In this document: piece by piece, positions 8,237-17,898 of the stretch
How the letters are laid out: each line of letters opens with the position of its first letter
Numbering within the stretch: position 1 is the stretch's first letter
Assembly (NCBI GenBank): GCA_002255925.1
Contig: NKIH01000002.1
Coordinates: 496,001 to 560,000, forward strand
Length of the DNA stretch: 64,000 nucleotides
From: Burkholderiales bacterium PBB6
GTDB lineage: Bacteria; Pseudomonadota; Gammaproteobacteria; Burkholderiales; Burkholderiaceae_C
Direction: 5' to 3'
Program-made: the position numbers and the translations under genes
Notes under the pieces: model-generated
What the model saw: the letters and a program-made list of their open reading frames with translations, nothing else
Told to the model about the DNA's origin: nothing
Database searches by the model: none

Positions 8237-10177
8237 TCACTTCTTGACTTCCTTGAACTCGGCGTCAACCACGTTGTCGTCAGCCGGCTTGGCCGATTCT
8301 GCACCGGCACCGGCTTCAGCACCTGCCGAGGCGCCGGCAGCGGCTTGTGCGGCCTGCTGTTCAGCGTAGACCTTCTCGCCCAGCTTCTGGCTGGCGGTCA
8401 TCAGGGCTTCGGTCTTGGCGTCGATGGCAGCCTTGTCCTCGCCCTTCAGCGCTTCCTCAGCGTCCTTTAGGGCGGCTTCGATGGCTTCCTTCTCGCTGGC
8501 TTCGAGCTTGTCACCATGCTCAGCCAGGCTCTTCTTGACCGAGTGGATCATGCCGTCAGCCTGGTTGCGGGCCTGCACCAGCTCCAGCTTCTTGGCGTCT
8601 TCGGCCGCGTTCAGCTCGGCGTCCTTCACCATCTTCTGGATCTCGTCTTCCGACAGACCCGAGTTGGCCTTGATGGTGATCTTGTTTTCCTTGCCGGTGG
8701 CCTTGTCCTTGGCGCCGACGTGCAGGATGCCGTTGGCGTCGATGTCGAAGCTCACCTCGATCTGCGGCAGGCCACGCGGTGCAGGGGCAATGCCTTCCAG
8801 GTTGAACTCGCCCAGGCTCTTGTTGCCCGCGGCCAGCTCACGCTCGCCCTGGTACACCTTGATGGTCACGGCCGGCTGGTTGTCGTCGGCCGTCGAGAAC
8901 ACCTGTGCGAACTTGGTCGGGATGGTGGTGTTCTTCTTGATCATCTTGGTCATCACGCCGCCCAGGGTCTCGATGCCCAGGCTCAGCGGGGTGACGTCCA
9001 GCAGCAGCACGTCCTTGCGGTCGCCGCCCAGCACCTGGCCTTGAATGGCGGCGCCCACGGCGACGGCTTCGTCAGGGTTGACGTCCTTGCGCGGCTCCTT
9101 GCCGAAGAACTCCTTGACCTTGTCCTGCACCTTGGGCATGCGCGACATGCCGCCGACCAGGATCACGTCGTCGATGTCCGACACCTTCACGCCAGCATCC
9201 TTGATGGCGGTGGCGCAAGGAGCGATGGTGCGCTCGATCAGCTCTTCCACCAGGGCTTCCAGCTTGGCGCGGGACAGCTTGATGTTCAGGTGCTTCGGGC
9301 CGGTGGCATCTGCCGTGATGTAGGGCAGGTTCACGTCGGTGGCCGACGAGGACGACAGCTCGATCTTGGCCTTTTCAGCGGCTTCCTTCAGACGCTGCAG
9401 AGCCAGCACGTCCTTGGTCAGATCAACGCCTTGTTCCTTCTTGAACTCGGCAATGATGTAGTCGATGATGCGCTGGTCGAAGTCTTCACCGCCCAGGAAG
9501 GTGTCGCCGTTGGTCGACAGCACTTCGAACTGCATCTCGCCGTCCACGTCGGCGATTTCGATGATCGAGACGTCGAACGTGCCGCCGCCCAGGTCATACA
9601 CGGCGATCTTGCGATCACCCTTGCCGTGCTTGTCCAGGCCGAAGGCCAGGGCTGCTGCGGTAGGTTCGTTGATGATGCGCTTGACGTCCAGACCCGCAAT
9701 GCGGCCGGCGTCCTTGGTGGCCTGACGCTGGGCGTCATTGAAGTAGGCCGGCACCGTGATCACGGCTTCGGTCACTTCTTCACCGAGGTAGTCCTCGGCG
9801 GTCTTCTTCATCTTGCGCAGCACTTCAGCCGAGACCTGCGGGGGCGCCAGCTTCTTGCCGCGCACTTCCACCCAGGCGTCGCCGTTGTCGGCAGCAGCAA
9901 TGGTGTAGGGCATCAGGTTGATGTCCTTCTGCACTTCCTTCTCGGTGAACTTGCGGCCGATCAGGCGCTTCACCGCGTACAGCGTGTTGCGCGGGTTGGT
10001 CACGGCCTGGCGCTTGGCCGAGGCGCCCACCAGCACTTCGCCGTCTTCCTGGTAAGCGATGATCGACGGGGTCGTGCGGGCGCCCTCGGCGTTCTCGATC
10101 ACCTTGGTCGAGTTGCCTTCCATGATGGCCACGCACGAGTTCGTGGTGCCCAGGTCAATACCAATGATCTTGCCCAT
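8237..10177 (-). CDS. dnaK: Chaperone DnaK (Hsp70)
   Basis: A 646-residue Hsp70. The nucleotide-binding domain begins [19 protein letters not shown] and carries the phosphate motif [15 protein letters not shown] near residues 195-209. The linker [16 protein letters not shown] lies near 390. The substrate-binding lid ends in EFKEVKK. I set the start at ATG 10177, preceded by AGGAGAAAAGAAC, and not at an upstream in-frame ATG that adds 28 unrelated residues. It is the middle gene of the heat-shock operon. Confidence 0.98.
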   Translation of the reverse strand: MGKIIGIDLGTTNSCVAIMEGNSTKVIENAEGARTTPSIIAYQEDGEVLVGASAKRQAVTNPRNTLYAVKRLIGRKFTEKEVQKDINLMPYTIAAADNGDAWVEVRGKKLAPPQVSAEVLRKMKKTAEDYLGEEVTEAVITVPAYFNDAQRQATKDAGRIAGLDVKRIINEPTAAALAFGLDKHGKGDRKIAVYDLGGGTFDVSIIEIADVDGEMQFEVLSTNGDTFLGGEDFDQRIIDYIIAEFKKEQGVDLTKDVLALQRLKEAAEKAKIELSSSSATDVNLPYITADATGPKHLNIKLSRAKLEALVEELIERTIAPCATAIKDAGVKVSDIDDVILVGGMSRMPKVQDKVKEFFGKEPRKDVNPDEAVAVGAAIQGQVLGGDRKDVLLLDVTPLSLGIETLGGVMTKMIKKNTTIPTKFAQVFSTADDNQPAVTIKVYQGERELAAGNKSLGEFNLEGIAPAPRGLPQIEVSFDIDANGILHVGAKDKATGKENKITIKANSGLSEDEIQKMVKDAELNAAEDAKKLELVQARNQADGMIHSVKKSLAEHGDKLEASEKEAIEAALKDAEEALKGEDKAAIDAKTEALMTASQKLGEKVYAEQQAAQAAAGASAGAEAGAGAESAKPADDNVVDAEFKEVKK

Positions 10178-10266
10178 GTTCTTTTCTCCTGAAGGGAAGT
10201 TCCGTTGATCGGAAAATGTGGATGTTTGATGGTGTTTCAAGGGCCAGCGCCCTTGATGCACAGGTC

Positions 10267-10809
10267 TTATTTCGGGGCGGCCACCGTCACCAGGGCCGGA
10301 CGCAGCACGCGATCGGCGATCAGGTAACCCTTTTGCAGCACGGCCACGACGGTGTTGGCGTCCTGGTCGGCCGGCACCATGCTGATGGCCTGGTGTTGAT
10401 GCGGGTCGAACTTGGTGCCCACCGGCGGGTTGATGTCGAGCACCTTGTTGCGCTCCAGCGCCTGGGCCAGCTGGCGCAGCGTGGCGTGCACGCCTTCCAG
10501 CACCTTGTCCAGCGGCGCGTCGGGCATGGCGATGGCGGCTTCGAGGCTGTCCTTCACCGGCAGCATGCTGTCAGCGAACGATTCAACCGCGAACTTGCGG
10601 GCCTTGCTGATTTCGTCTTCGGCGCGGCGGCGGATGTTCTCGCCTTCGGCCTTGGCGCGCAGGAAGGCGTCACCGGCTTCAGCCAGCTTCGCTTCCAGCT
10701 CAGCCACTCGGGCTTCCAGGGTCGGTTCAGCAGCAACGGCAGCCGGCGCAGCCTGGCCTTCGGCGTCGGTGGCGGGCGTGGTGTCGAGGGTGGGGTCGTT
10801 CTGGCTCAT
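10267..10809 (-). CDS. grpE: Nucleotide exchange factor GrpE
   Basis: A 180-residue protein with an acidic, Ala/Thr-rich N-terminus, a long coiled coil (about 30-95; [16 protein letters not shown]...[14 protein letters not shown]), and the beta-sheet domain ending [20 protein letters not shown]. GrpE releases ADP from DnaK. It is the first gene of grpE-dnaK-dnaJ and stands behind a sigma-32 type promoter. Confidence 0.96.
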   Translation of the reverse strand: MSQNDPTLDTTPATDAEGQAAPAAVAAEPTLEARVAELEAKLAEAGDAFLRAKAEGENIRRRAEDEISKARKFAVESFADSMLPVKDSLEAAIAMPDAPLDKVLEGVHATLRQLAQALERNKVLDINPPVGTKFDPHQHQAISMVPADQDANTVVAVLQKGYLIADRVLRPALVTVAAPK

Positions 10810-10857
10810 AGGAATCAGGTGTGTTTGTCAGGCGATCAAAACGCCGGCATGCACGGG

Positions 10858-10885
10858 AACTGGGGATCGTTCCCGTACATTCAAG
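10858..10885 (-). promoter_or_regulatory. Sigma-32 heat-shock promoter for grpE-dnaK-dnaJ
   Basis: On the minus strand CTTGAA (10885-10880) is followed after 14 bases by CCCCAGTT (10865-10858). These match the RpoH consensus CTTGAA and CCCCATNT with permitted spacing. An A/T block (AAAAATTTTT, about 10896-10905) sits just upstream of the -35 like an UP element. A perfect 8-base inverted repeat, ACGGGAAC-N8-GTTCCCGT (10853-10876), overlaps the -10. Confidence 0.82.
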
Positions 10886-10955
10886 AGGGCTTTTTGAAAA
10901 ATTTTTGGCGCAGGCCGGGTTGCGGGCCGCGCTGCATTTGGCGAAAGGGCCGCGA

Positions 10956-11378
10956 TTACTCGTCGGCGCTGGCGCTCCAGCGCTGCCAATCGGCCAGCTG
11001 GCGCCGGTCTCGCTTGGTCGGGCGGCCGTGCTCGATGGCCTGGGCCGGTTCGACGCCCTGGCGCCGTGCTTCTCTGGCTTGTTCTCGGGCAGCCAGGCTG
11101 GCGGCGGTGTCGGTGTAGAGCTGCTGGGCGATCGGCGCCGGGCCACGCAGTTCGCTCAAGCCCAGCACCTCGATGATGCGCGGCGGCATGCCGGGCTCAC
11201 GCAGCGTGAGCTCGTCACCCAGGCGCACGTCTTTCGACGGCTTGGCGGGCTGGCCGTTCACTTCCACCCGGTTCTTGCCGATGGCATCCACCGCCAGGGC
11301 GCGGGTCTTGAAAAATCGGGCGGCCCAGAGCCATTTGTCCAGGCGGACCGGGTGGGCGCAGAGTTTCGGTTCGTTCAC
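10956..11378 (-). CDS. hslR: Heat-shock protein 15 (S4-domain RNA-binding protein)
   Basis: A 140-residue protein with an N-terminal S4 RNA-binding domain (VRLDKWLWAARFFKTRALA... to LREPG, about residues 12-60) and a basic tail rich in Arg. Hsp15 binds 50S subunits carrying stranded peptidyl-tRNA after heat shock. The start is GTG 11378, which overlaps the stop of the upstream sensor kinase as GTGA, so translation is probably coupled. An in-frame upstream extension to 11666 is only the shadow of that kinase. It is unusual to find it tied to a tricarboxylate sensor operon. Confidence 0.88.
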   Translation of the reverse strand: MNEPKLCAHPVRLDKWLWAARFFKTRALAVDAIGKNRVEVNGQPAKPSKDVRLGDELTLREPGMPPRIIEVLGLSELRGPAPIAQQLYTDTAASLAAREQAREARRQGVEPAQAIEHGRPTKRDRRQLADWQRWSASADE

Positions 11379-12802
11379 AGCGGCTGATTGTCCGTCAACG
11401 GCAGGCGCACCACGGCGTCCAGGCCCTCGATCCGGCCCTGGTGAACGCGGTTGTTCAACTCGATCTGGCCACCGAGCAGGATCACGATGTCGTGGCAGAT
11501 GGCCAAGCCCAGCCCCGAGCCGCTGCGCAAATCGCCGGCAGCAAAGGGCTGAAACAGCCGGGCGCGCTGGTCCTGGCCGATGCCCGGTCCGCTGTCGCTG
11601 ATGGTCAGTGCGGCCCATCGGCCATCGTTCACCAGTTGCACATCCAGCCGGCTGCCGGGCGGGCAATGCTTGATGGCGTTGTGCAGCAGGTTGCGGGTCA
11701 GCTCACGCAGGGCCCAGTCGTGGCTGCGCACCCGGGCGGGGGTGGTGTCGATGCCGAAATCGATGCCGGCATCGGCAATCAGCGGCGACACATCCAGCGC
11801 AATCGCGCGGGCAACCTCGGCCCAGTCCTGCACCGGGGCGTCGTCTTGCTGGCGCATCTGGTCGACCTTGGCGAGCGCCAGCATCTGGTTGGCCAGCGTG
11901 GCGGCACGGCTCACGGTTTCATCGATCTCGGCCAGCGCGGACGGCGCATCAAGATCACCGCGGCGGGCCGACTGCACCTGCACCTTCAGCACCGCCAGCG
12001 GCGTTCGCAGCTGGTGTGACGCATCGCGCACGAAGCGCTTCTGGTGCTCCAGCAGGTCCCGCAGGCGCTGCATCAGGTCGTTGGTGGCCGCCACCAGTTG
12101 CTGCAATTCGCGCGGCGCGTCGTCGGCCTCGATCGGGGTCAGATCGCCCCCGGCGCGTGAACGCAATTGCTGGCTGATGCGCCTCACGGGTTGGGTGGCC
12201 CGGTGAACCACGAAGGCCACCACCGCGGCGATGATCAGCACCAGCCCGGCTTGGCGCCAGATGGTGTCGATCAGCAGGCTGCGGGCGAGCGTTTCGCGCA
12301 GCTCCAGGGTTTCGGCCACTTGCACCACGGCCATGCCCTGGCCCGTGCTCCAGGTGACGGGTTGCAGCAGCACGGCCATGCGGATGGGCTGGCCCTGGTA
12401 CTCGGCGTCGTAGAAATCAACCAGCGCGGCATAGGGGCCGCGCAAAGGCAGCTTGCCCTTCCAGGCCGGCAGCGCCGAGAAGCCCGACACCATTTCCCCG
12501 TCGAAGCCGGTGACCTTGTAGTACAGCCGGCTGCGGTTGTCGGCCTCGAAGGGCTCCAGGGCCGAGTACAACATCGTCGACTTGACCCGGGTCTTGCCGT
12601 CCAGCTCGGTCACTTCAAGCAGGTCACCGATCGACTTGGCCGTGGCCAGCAAGGTGCGGTCGTAGGCGGTGTCGGCGGCTCGCAAGGCCTGGCGGTACAG
12701 CACGGCCGAATTCAGCGCCACCACGGCGATGACCGGCAGCAGCAAGCCGCGCAGCAGCCGGCCGCGCAGCGAAAACGATCGGGACCAGCGCCACATGCTC
12801 AA
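11375..12802 (-). CDS. tctE: TctE-type sensor histidine kinase
   Basis: A 475-residue membrane kinase. TM1 lies near residues 15-35 (RGLLLPVIAVVALNSAVLY), a periplasmic region of ~130 residues follows, and TM2 (AGLVLIIAAVVAFVV) is near 185-200. Then come HAMP-like QPVRRIS, HisKA with the H-box VRDASHQLRTPL, and HATPase with NLLHNAIKH, DSGPGI and GSGLGL. The TctE family senses tricarboxylates. It overlaps tctD by 4 bases (ATGA) and lies close to the divergent tctCBA transporter. The cognate ligand is inferred from context. Confidence 0.9.
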   Translation of the reverse strand: MSMWRWSRSFSLRGRLLRGLLLPVIAVVALNSAVLYRQALRAADTAYDRTLLATAKSIGDLLEVTELDGKTRVKSTMLYSALEPFEADNRSRLYYKVTGFDGEMVSGFSALPAWKGKLPLRGPYAALVDFYDAEYQGQPIRMAVLLQPVTWSTGQGMAVVQVAETLELRETLARSLLIDTIWRQAGLVLIIAAVVAFVVHRATQPVRRISQQLRSRAGGDLTPIEADDAPRELQQLVAATNDLMQRLRDLLEHQKRFVRDASHQLRTPLAVLKVQVQSARRGDLDAPSALAEIDETVSRAATLANQMLALAKVDQMRQQDDAPVQDWAEVARAIALDVSPLIADAGIDFGIDTTPARVRSHDWALRELTRNLLHNAIKHCPPGSRLDVQLVNDGRWAALTISDSGPGIGQDQRARLFQPFAAGDLRSGSGLGLAICHDIVILLGGQIELNNRVHQGRIEGLDAVVRLPLTDNQPL

Positions 12803-13596
12803 GCGCTGCGTCCGGTGGGTGGGCCGGCGGGCGTGTCATTGCCGCTGCCTGCGCTGTTGGCTATGCCGTTGCCAGCGGCGTTGCCCGCACCGTTGCCTTG
12901 ATTGCTCGGGTCCGCACGCAGCAGGTAGCCCAGGCCGCGCAAGGTGACCAGGGCCACACCGGTGCCGGTCATGCGTTTGCGCAGCCGGTAGGCCACCACT
13001 TCCACGGCCTCCAGCTGCACTTCCGTCTGGCCCGGAAAGATCGCGTCGAACAGGCGCTCTTTTGTCACCGCATGGCCCGGCCGCTGGAGCAGGGCGCGCA
13101 GCATCGCGGCCTCGCGCGGGGCCAGCTCCATGGCCTCCTGACGCAGGTACACAGCGCCACTTTCGGGGTCGACCTGCAGGCCGCAGAAGCTGGGCGTGCG
13201 GGTCTGCAGCGGGTTGGCCTCACGCAGGGCGGCGGCGGGCAGGCGGCGGCTCATCGCGCGGATCCGCGCTTCCAGCTCGTCCAGATCAAACGGCTTGGGC
13301 AGGTAGTCGTCGGCGCCGGTGTTCAGGCCGATGATGCGGTCGCCGATCGTGCCGCGTGCGGTGAGGATCATCACCGGTGTGACCAACCCGGCGGCACGCG
13401 CGTCCTCCAGCACCTGCAGCCCGTCACGGCCGGGCAGGCTGAGGTCAAGCAGCACGATGTCGGGCAGCGTGGCCTGCCAGCGGTCAAGCGCGCGAGCACC
13501 ATCCCCGCAGCACACCACCTGCATGCCACGGCGCTCCAGCGTGCGCTGCAGGGTGGCCTGCATCGCCGGGTCGTCTTCAATCAGCAATACCTTCAT
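12799..13596 (-). CDS. tctD: TctD-type response regulator (OmpR family)
   Basis: A 265-residue regulator with a receiver (MKVLLIEDDPAMQATL, phospho-Asp in DIVLLDLSLPGRDG, Lys in YLPKPFDLDEL) and an OmpR/PhoB winged helix (ELAPREAAMLRALL ... VVAYRLRKRM). I set the start at ATG 13596, since the upstream in-frame extension is not receiver-like. An odd low-complexity tail of about 40 residues rich in Gly, Asn and Ala follows the winged helix. It is transcribed divergently from tctC, which it probably activates. Confidence 0.9.
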   Translation of the reverse strand: MKVLLIEDDPAMQATLQRTLERRGMQVVCCGDGARALDRWQATLPDIVLLDLSLPGRDGLQVLEDARAAGLVTPVMILTARGTIGDRIIGLNTGADDYLPKPFDLDELEARIRAMSRRLPAAALREANPLQTRTPSFCGLQVDPESGAVYLRQEAMELAPREAAMLRALLQRPGHAVTKERLFDAIFPGQTEVQLEAVEVVAYRLRKRMTGTGVALVTLRGLGYLLRADPSNQGNGAGNAAGNGIANSAGSGNDTPAGPPTGRSA

Positions 13597-13645
13597 CACC
13601 CCGTCACCATAGCGCATGGCGGGGCAGGGGATTTCCCTCATGTCT

Positions 13646-13673
13646 TCGACAGGCACCTGACAGGCTCGACAGC
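13646..13673. promoter_or_regulatory. Phased ACAGG direct repeats between tctD and tctC
   Basis: Three copies of ACAG(G) start at 13649, 13660 and 13669, spaced 11 and 9 bases. About one helical turn between direct repeats is typical of OmpR-family sites. The position in the 116-base divergent region makes TctD binding plausible, but this is inference. Confidence 0.3.
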
Positions 13674-13712
13674 GAGCATCGCTCAGTCCCATTCCGAACA
13701 TCAGGAGACCCC

Positions 13713-14672
13713 ATGCGTCGTGACACCTTCCTCAAAGCCATGGCCGCACTGGCCGCTGGCGGTGCCTTGCCCCTGTCGGCCCAGGCGGCCGCCAACCTGA
13801 AGATGATGATTCCTGCCAACCCCGGTGGCGGTTGGGACACGACCGGCCGCGCGCTGGGCAAGGCCCTGCAAGACGCGGGCGTGGCGTCTTCGGTCAGCTA
13901 CGACAACAAGGGCGGTGCCGCAGGTGCACTGGGCCTGGCGCAGTTCGTCAACGCCAACAAGGGCGACGGCAATGCGCTGATGGTGATGGGCGCCGTCATG
14001 CTGGGCGGCATCATCACCGGCAAGCCGCCGGTCAGCCTGTCGCAGGCCACGCCGCTGGCGCGCCTGACCAGCGAGTACAACGTGTTCGTGCTGCCCGCCG
14101 AATCGCCCCTGAAGACCATGAAGGACGTGGTCGACCAGCTCAAGAAGGACCCGGGCAGCGTCAAGTGGGGTGGCGGCTCGCGCGGCTCCACCGAGCACAT
14201 CGCCGCAGCCATGATCGCCCGTGAAGCCGGCGTTGATGCCTCGAAGATCAACTACGTGCCCTTCCGTGGGGGTGGTGAGGCCACCGCCGCCATCCTGGGT
14301 GGCAACGTCACCATCGGCGGCAGCGGCTACAGCGAGTTCCAGGCCTACATCGAGTCCGGCAAGATGCGCGCGATCGGGGTCACCTCCGACGCCCGCCTGA
14401 AGGGCATCAACGTGCCGACGCTGAAGGAGCAGGGCATCAATGTCGTGATCGGCAACTGGCGCGGTGTGTACGCTGCCGCCGGCATCACGCCTGAGCAGCG
14501 CAAGGCCCTGATCGACATGATCGTCAAGGCCACCAAGTCGAAGGCCTGGGCCGAAGCCCTGGAGCGCAACGGCTGGACCCCAGCCCTGCAGACCGGCGCT
14601 GAATTCGAATCGTTCGTCGATTCCGAATTCGCCAGCCTGCGCGCCATCATGGTCAAGTCCGGGATGATCTGA
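13713..14672 (+). CDS. tctC: Tricarboxylate transporter substrate-binding protein TctC
   Basis: A 319-residue periplasmic binding protein of the Bug/TctC family. The N-terminal signal sequence MRRDTFLKAMAALAAGGALPL ends at an AQAA cleavage region near residue 29. The mature protein starts NLKMMIPANPGGGWDTTGRA, the P-x-x-G-G-G-x-D/W carboxylate-binding signature. AGGAGACCCC gives the ribosome site. Genes tctC-tctB-tctA overlap, which indicates a translationally coupled operon. Confidence 0.95.
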   Translation: MRRDTFLKAMAALAAGGALPLSAQAAANLKMMIPANPGGGWDTTGRALGKALQDAGVASSVSYDNKGGAAGALGLAQFVNANKGDGNALMVMGAVMLGGIITGKPPVSLSQATPLARLTSEYNVFVLPAESPLKTMKDVVDQLKKDPGSVKWGGGSRGSTEHIAAAMIAREAGVDASKINYVPFRGGGEATAAILGGNVTIGGSGYSEFQAYIESGKMRAIGVTSDARLKGINVPTLKEQGINVVIGNWRGVYAAAGITPEQRKALIDMIVKATKSKAWAEALERNGWTPALQTGAEFESFVDSEFASLRAIMVKSGMI

Positions 14673-15166
14673 TGCGCAGTCCCCAGACTTTGCTGGGCGC
14701 CGGCACCCTGGGTGTCGGTGGCCTGATCCTCGCGGGGGCGTTGCAGTTGTCGTCAGACGCCGGCTATGCCGGTGTCGGCCCCAACTTTTTGCCCCTGGTG
14801 GTGGGGGCTGCACTGCTGCTGTGCGGCGTCGGCCTGTTGTGGGAGGCCCGCACGGGTGGCTATCGCAACATGGAAGAGCCGTCAGGTGCGGAAAGCGGCG
14901 ACTGGCCCGGTTTTGTCTGGGTTTCCGTGGGCATCCTGGCCAATGCGGCCCTGATCACCACGATCGGCTTCATTTTCAGCTGCACGCTGTGTTTCGTCTG
15001 CGCGGTGCGCGGCTTCCACTGGGCTGAAGGGCGCCGCGGCATTCAGCCGGTGGCGCTCCTGAAGGATGCGCTGATCGGCTTCTGCATCGCCGCGCCGGTC
15101 TACTGGATGTTTACTCAATTGCTGGCGATCAGTCTGCCCGGCATCACATCGACGGGGTGGTTGTGA
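14672..15166 (+). CDS. tctB: Tricarboxylate transporter small membrane subunit TctB
   Basis: A 164-residue integral membrane protein with about four hydrophobic segments, near residues 7-25, 30-50, 85-110 and 125-150. Such small 4-TM proteins encoded between tctC and tctA are the TctB subunit, whose role is essential but mechanistically obscure. The start overlaps the tctC stop (TGATG) and the end overlaps tctA. Sequence conservation in the family is low, so the call depends partly on position. Confidence 0.9.
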   Translation: MRSPQTLLGAGTLGVGGLILAGALQLSSDAGYAGVGPNFLPLVVGAALLLCGVGLLWEARTGGYRNMEEPSGAESGDWPGFVWVSVGILANAALITTIGFIFSCTLCFVCAVRGFHWAEGRRGIQPVALLKDALIGFCIAAPVYWMFTQLLAISLPGITSTGWL

Positions 15167-16677
15167 TCGAAATCTGGAATCACTTGATGCAGGGCTTTGC
15201 GACGGCGGGAACGCCGATCAATCTGCTCTGGGCGCTGGTGGGTTGCACCATCGGCACGGCGGTGGGCGTGTTGCCCGGCATCGGCCCGGCCACGGCGGTG
15301 GCGATGTTGTTGCCGATCACGCTGAAGGTCGATCCGACCGCCTCGATGATCTTTTTCGCCGGCATCTATTACGGCGCGATGTACGGTGGCTCCACCACCT
15401 CGATCCTGTTGAACACGCCGGGTGAATCCGGCTCCATGGTCACGGCCATGGAAGGCAACAAGATGGCCAAGAATGGCCGGGCCGGTGCGGCCCTGGCCAC
15501 GGCGGCCATCGGCTCGTTCGTGGCCGGCACGATCGCGACCATCGTGGTCACGTTCTGTGCGCCGTTCGTGGCGAACTACGCCGTGAAGCTCGGCCCGCCC
15601 GAGTACTTCATGCTGATGCTGCTGGCCTTCACCACTGTCAGTGCGGTGCTGGGCAAGAGCACGCTGCGCGGCTTGACGGCCCTGTTCGTCGGTCTGGCCC
15701 TGGGCCTGGTCGGCATCGACCAGATCACCGGCGTGGCGCGTTACACCGGCGGTGTGCCCGAGCTGATGGACGGCCTGGAAGTGGTGCTGATCGCCGTGGG
15801 CTTGTTCGCCGTGGGTGAAACCCTCTACAACGTGCTGTACGAAGGCCGCTCGGTTGAAACGCAGAACCGCATGAGCCGCGTGCACATGACCCGCGACGAC
15901 TGGCGCCGTTCGGTGCCCGCCTGGTTGCGTGCCACCTTCATCGGCATTCCCTTCGGCACCATTCCGGCCGGCGGCAGCGAGATCCCGACCTTCCTCAGCT
16001 ATGCCACCGAAAAGAAGCTGTCGAACCACAAGGAAGAGTTCGGCACTACCGGCGCCATTGAAGGCGTGGCCGGCCCCGAGGCGGCCAACAACGCGGCCAT
16101 CACGGCTACGCTGATTCCGCTGCTGACGCTGGGCATCCCGACGTCGAACACCACGGCCATCCTGCTGGGCGCATTCCAGAACTACGGCATCCAGCCGGGG
16201 CCGCAGCTGTTTGATACCAACGGCGCGCTGGTCTGGGCCCTGATCGCCTCGCTCTACATCGGCAACGTCATGCTGCTGGTGCTGAACCTGCCGCTGGTAG
16301 GCCTGTGGGTGAAGTTGCTGAAGATCCCGAAGGCGCCGCTTTACGCCGGCATCCTGATCTTCGCGACCGTGGGTGTGTACGGCATGCGTCAGTCGGCCTT
16401 CGATCTGGTGCTGCTGTATGCCATCGGCCTGCTGGGCGTGGTGATGCGCCGCTTCGACTTCCCGACCGCTCCGGTGGTGGTGGGCATGATCCTCGGCCCC
16501 TTGGCTGAGGCGCAGATGCGCAACGCGCTGTCGATTGGCGAGGGCCACTGGGGCATCTTCCTGCAGCGCCCGGTGTCGGTGGCATTGCTGGTGATCGTGG
16601 TGGGCGTGCTGGTGCTGCCGCGCCTGATGCGCTGGCTGCGTCCGCCGACCGAGCCTGATGTGGTGACCCGGGCCTGA
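15163..16677 (+). CDS. tctA: Tricarboxylate transporter large permease TctA
   Basis: A 504-residue permease with about 11-12 membrane segments and the TctA signature [20 protein letters not shown] near residues 25-44. [18 protein letters not shown] follows near 70-87, and a related GLPTSN-like repeat ([15 protein letters not shown]) near 325-339. It imports citrate-like substrates with sodium or protons after TctC delivery. I chose GTG 15163, which overlaps the tctB stop as GTGA and has GGGG five bases upstream; GTG 15157 is possible. Confidence 0.95.
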   Translation: MIEIWNHLMQGFATAGTPINLLWALVGCTIGTAVGVLPGIGPATAVAMLLPITLKVDPTASMIFFAGIYYGAMYGGSTTSILLNTPGESGSMVTAMEGNKMAKNGRAGAALATAAIGSFVAGTIATIVVTFCAPFVANYAVKLGPPEYFMLMLLAFTTVSAVLGKSTLRGLTALFVGLALGLVGIDQITGVARYTGGVPELMDGLEVVLIAVGLFAVGETLYNVLYEGRSVETQNRMSRVHMTRDDWRRSVPAWLRATFIGIPFGTIPAGGSEIPTFLSYATEKKLSNHKEEFGTTGAIEGVAGPEAANNAAITATLIPLLTLGIPTSNTTAILLGAFQNYGIQPGPQLFDTNGALVWALIASLYIGNVMLLVLNLPLVGLWVKLLKIPKAPLYAGILIFATVGVYGMRQSAFDLVLLYAIGLLGVVMRRFDFPTAPVVVGMILGPLAEAQMRNALSIGEGHWGIFLQRPVSVALLVIVVGVLVLPRLMRWLRPPTEPDVVTRA

Positions 16678-16692
16678 CACGTCAGACCCACC

Positions 16693-16725
16693 AAAAAAGC
16701 CGGCTCCTGGAGCCGGCTTTTTTTT
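16693..16725. terminator. Bidirectional intrinsic terminator, tctA / hemH
   Basis: An A6 run, an 8-bp stem (16699-16706 with 16710-16717) and a T8 run. It works for tctA on the plus strand and for hemH on the minus strand, which converge here. Confidence 0.93.
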
Positions 16726-16761
16726 CGCTCTCAACGCAGGGGTCTCAAGGCCCCTCGACGA

Positions 16762-17862
16762 TCAGCGCGGCGCGCCCATCGCCTTGGCACGCTCTTGCGC
16801 TGCTCGCCGCTCACCGGCCAGCCGTGCGTTGTCTTCGGCAGACACCGGCCAGCCCTGCAGGTGGCGCAGCGCCACCGTTGCCAGCGCCTGCATACCCTCG
16901 TCGGAATCGTTCAGGCAGGGGATGTAGTGGAACTCCTTGCCGCCCGCATGCAGGAAGGCTTCGCGCGCTTCCTGGCTGATTTCTTCGAGGGTCTCCAGGC
17001 AGTCGGCTGCAAAGCCCGGGCAGATCACGTCGACGCGCGGTGTGCCGGCCTGGCCCAGGGCGATCAGGCTCGGCTCGGTTGAGGGCTCCAGCCACTTCGC
17101 CTTGCCGAACCGGCTCTGGAACGTCACCTTGTATTCGCCGCGCTCCAGCTCCAGCGCCTCGGCCAGCAGCCGGGCCGTCTTGTGGCACTGGCAGTGGTAG
17201 GGGTCGCCCAGGTGCAGCGTGCGCTCGGGCATGCCGTGAAAGCTCATCACCAGCATCTTGCCGCGGCCGTTGGCGGCCCAGTGCTTGCGCACGCTGGCGG
17301 CCAGCGCAGCAATGTGCGCCGGGTCGTCGTGGTACTCATTGATGAAGCGGAATTCCGGCAGCCGGCGTGCCTTGCGGCCCCATTCGCTGACCTTGTCGAA
17401 GGTGCTGGCCGTGGTGGCGCCCGAGTACTGCGGGTAGGCCGGCATCACCAGCACGCGCTCGATGCCCTCGGCCCGCATCGCGTCCAGTGCCTCCGGAATC
17501 GACGGGTTGCCGTAGCGCATGGCGGGTCGCACCACGACCTGCGCACCACGTTCACCCAGATAGCCCTGCAGCAGTTGGGCCTGGCGTTTGGTCCAGACCA
17601 GCAGCGGCGAGCCGCCGTCCATCCAGACTGTGGCGTACTTGGCGGCCGACTTGGCCGGACGCACCCGCAGGATGATGCCGTGCAGGATGACCTTCCAGAC
17701 CAGCGCCGGAATCTCGATCACGCGCGGATCGCTCAGGAATTCGCCGAGGTAGCGGCGCAGCGCGGGTGCCGTGGGCGCGTCCGGCGTGCCGAGATTGGCC
17801 AGCAGGATGCCGGTGCGGGGAGGGTGCTCGTGCGGGAGCTGGGGTTCTTTGCGAAATGCCAT
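16762..17862 (-). CDS. hemH: Ferrochelatase
   Basis: A 366-residue enzyme that inserts Fe(II) into protoporphyrin IX, the last step of heme synthesis. The start TGILLANLGTPDAPTAPALR, the core MPAYPQYSGATTASTFD, and the signature SFHGMPERTLHLGDPYHCQC with the catalytic His are all present. The C-terminal CPGFAADCLETLEEI is also typical. ATG 17862 (MAFRKEPQ) is my preferred start; ATG 17886 adds eight residues. It is 36 bases downstream of the cyclase gene in the same direction. Confidence 0.96.
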   Translation of the reverse strand: MAFRKEPQLPHEHPPRTGILLANLGTPDAPTAPALRRYLGEFLSDPRVIEIPALVWKVILHGIILRVRPAKSAAKYATVWMDGGSPLLVWTKRQAQLLQGYLGERGAQVVVRPAMRYGNPSIPEALDAMRAEGIERVLVMPAYPQYSGATTASTFDKVSEWGRKARRLPEFRFINEYHDDPAHIAALAASVRKHWAANGRGKMLVMSFHGMPERTLHLGDPYHCQCHKTARLLAEALELERGEYKVTFQSRFGKAKWLEPSTEPSLIALGQAGTPRVDVICPGFAADCLETLEEISQEAREAFLHAGGKEFHYIPCLNDSDEGMQALATVALRHLQGWPVSAEDNARLAGERRAAQERAKAMGAPR

Positions 17863-17898
17863 GCCCTGATTGTGGGCCAAGGGCATCAGCCTTGAAGG

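Noticed and set aside
11378-11666. Long N-terminal extension of Hsp15
   Set aside because: It lies wholly inside tctE in another frame and is Arg/Pro-rich; the GTGA overlap start gives a normal-length Hsp15.
15115-16734. 539-codon minus-strand open frame opposite tctA
   Set aside because: Arg/His/Gln-rich shadow of the tctA coding strand, covering the terminator as well.
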